From Phaeobacter sp. QD34_24 (GTDB lineage Bacteria > Pseudomonadota > Alphaproteobacteria > Rhodobacterales > Rhodobacteraceae), in NCBI RefSeq assembly GCF_028890115.1, contig NZ_JARCJD010000025.1, positions 1 through 44,858 on the forward strand: DNA of 44,858 bases, in the 5' to 3' direction. The position numbers were made by a program, and so were the translations under genes. This document shows positions 43,837-44,858 of the stretch, piece by piece (position 1 is the first letter of the stretch; each line of letters begins with the position of its first letter). The notes beneath the pieces are model-generated. The model did no database searches and had not been told where the DNA came from. It saw only the letters and a program-made list of their open reading frames with translations.

Positions 43837-44858
43837 ATGCCCAATTTTCTTTATCGGTTGCCGACCCGTATCTATGCCATGGCCGGGTTGGCCGTTGTTC
43901 TTGCCGCTGCTCTGACCTTTGCGCTGCTATCCCGCGCCGTGGACAATGCCTACGAGATGCGCGAAAATGAACTCGATAGCCTCACTGACGTCATGGTCGG
44001 CATTCTGGCGGATCTCGACGCACAGGTTCAAAGAGGGGCATTGACGCTGGACGATGCTCAGGCGCGCGGAATTACTGCGGTTGAGCTGCCGCGTTTCGGC
44101 ACTGCTGGCTCATCCGACTGCGCCGCAGATGAAAGGTAAGGATCAAACGGGTTTCAAGGATGTAAACGGCGTTCTAATCTTTCAGGAAATGAAAAAGGTC
44201 GCAGAGCAATACGGGGCTGGGTCGGTCATTTATCACTTCAGTAAACCCGGCTCGGATATCCCAGAGGCCAAGATGGGTTTCGTGAAACTGTTCGAACCCT
44301 GGGGATGGATCATCGGCACCGGTGCCTATGTCGCTGATATCGAGGCTGATATTGCCGTCATGCGCAATTTCGCCATGGTTGCCCTGGTTGTCGGCTTGGC
44401 GGCCATGTGTGTGGTATCGTATTTCCTTGCGTGCAGCGTCATCAAACCGGTCAACCGGCTCAAGAGACGGATGCAGTCCATGGCGGACGGTGATCTAGAC
44501 ACCGAGATCAAGGGAATTGGGCGGCGTGATGAGGTCGGCAATATGGGGCGTACACTGGATGTTCTGCGTCAATCTCTGATCCGGCATCGGGACCGCGAAG
44601 CGAAGCAAAAAGAACTCGACGCGGCATCGCAGGCGCGTGTGGTGCAGACCCTGACAAGCCGTTTATCGATGCTGGCTAACGGCGACCTGACCGCCCGTAT
44701 CGACAGCGCCTTTTCCGAAGAATATGAACAGCTCCGGTCAGATTTCAATCGCACGGTTGATAATCTTAGTGCTACAGTTGTGCAGGTGGTCGAGTCCGCC
44801 GCCAGCATCCGCAATGGCGCGGCCGAGATCAGCCAGTCCTCGGACGACCTGTCGCATC
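43837..44858 (+). pseudogene. Methyl-accepting chemotaxis protein, frameshifted and cut by the window end
   Basis: The gene opens normally with a membrane helix (TRIYAMAGLAVVLAAALTFALL) and a single-Cache domain (ENELDSLTDVMVGILADLDA). At about 44100 the frame changes: the original frame stops at 44139, while the sensor continues in the next frame with LAHPTAPQMKGKDQTGF, YHFSKPGSD and LFEPWGWIIGTGAYV. A second helix and two HAMP regions follow (VIKPVNRLKRRMQSMADGDL; LTSRLSMLANGDLTARI). Family members have about 13 more residues at the junction, so a small deletion is likely. The signalling domain lies beyond the window. Confidence 0.8.

Overview
The window is chromosomal DNA from an alphaproteobacterium, most likely a marine Rhodobacteraceae (Roseobacter group) member. 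The evidence is GC-rich coding with ATGA-type overlaps, alphaproteobacterial-type AddA/AddB, HslV with a short propeptide, the HemJ form of protoporphyrinogen oxidase, a short flagellin, two perfect parS sites beside mnmG-rsmG-parA-parB, and a cupin DMSP lyase of DddL type. No species is claimed. No rRNA, tRNA, CRISPR array or complete insertion sequence was seen.

Layout. 0-10.6 kb (+): a membrane PAS protein (DivL-like without a kinase domain), then tsaE, amgK, murU, addB, addA and trxA, mostly with overlapping starts and stops. This block covers t6A tRNA modification, cell-wall sugar recycling and double-strand break repair. 10.6-16.9 kb: a DMSP lyase (-) divergent from a tandem pair of Lin0512-family genes, a DUF1127 micro-gene, then hslV, a polytopic membrane protein, hslU and a DUF900 lipoprotein-like hydrolase. 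A ~263-bp element with long terminal inverted repeats (MITE-like) fills the next convergent gap. 17.1-23.5 kb: smr, mltA and a Tim44-like gene (-), fxsA and secB (+), then dnaQ-coaE-aroE-maf (-).

At 23.5-23.9 kb transcription turns from leftward to rightward across a 416-bp gap. The gap holds several DnaA-box-like 9-mers, a perfect TTAA-N7-TTAA CtrA motif, two GANTC sites and an AT-rich tract. I read it as the probable replication origin. To its right lie hemJ, rho, mnmE, mnmG, rsmG, parA and parB (+), with parS sites at the start of mnmG and inside rsmG. This is the usual alphaproteobacterial origin/centromere neighbourhood.

31.3-44.9 kb: DUF454, hemW, rdgB and rph (-); hrcA-grpE (+); mutS and an isolated flagellin gene (-); a two-domain malic enzyme and a ribokinase-like kinase (+). 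The window ends in two broken chemoreceptor genes: one truncated near a run of nine G, the other frameshifted by an apparent small deletion in its Cache domain and running off the window edge.

Most of the window is conserved housekeeping sequence. The unusual parts are the origin region with its CtrA site, the MITE-like element with a possible related end at the left edge, the DMSP lyase/Lin0512 insert, the stem-loops around the DUF1127 gene, and the decayed chemoreceptor locus.
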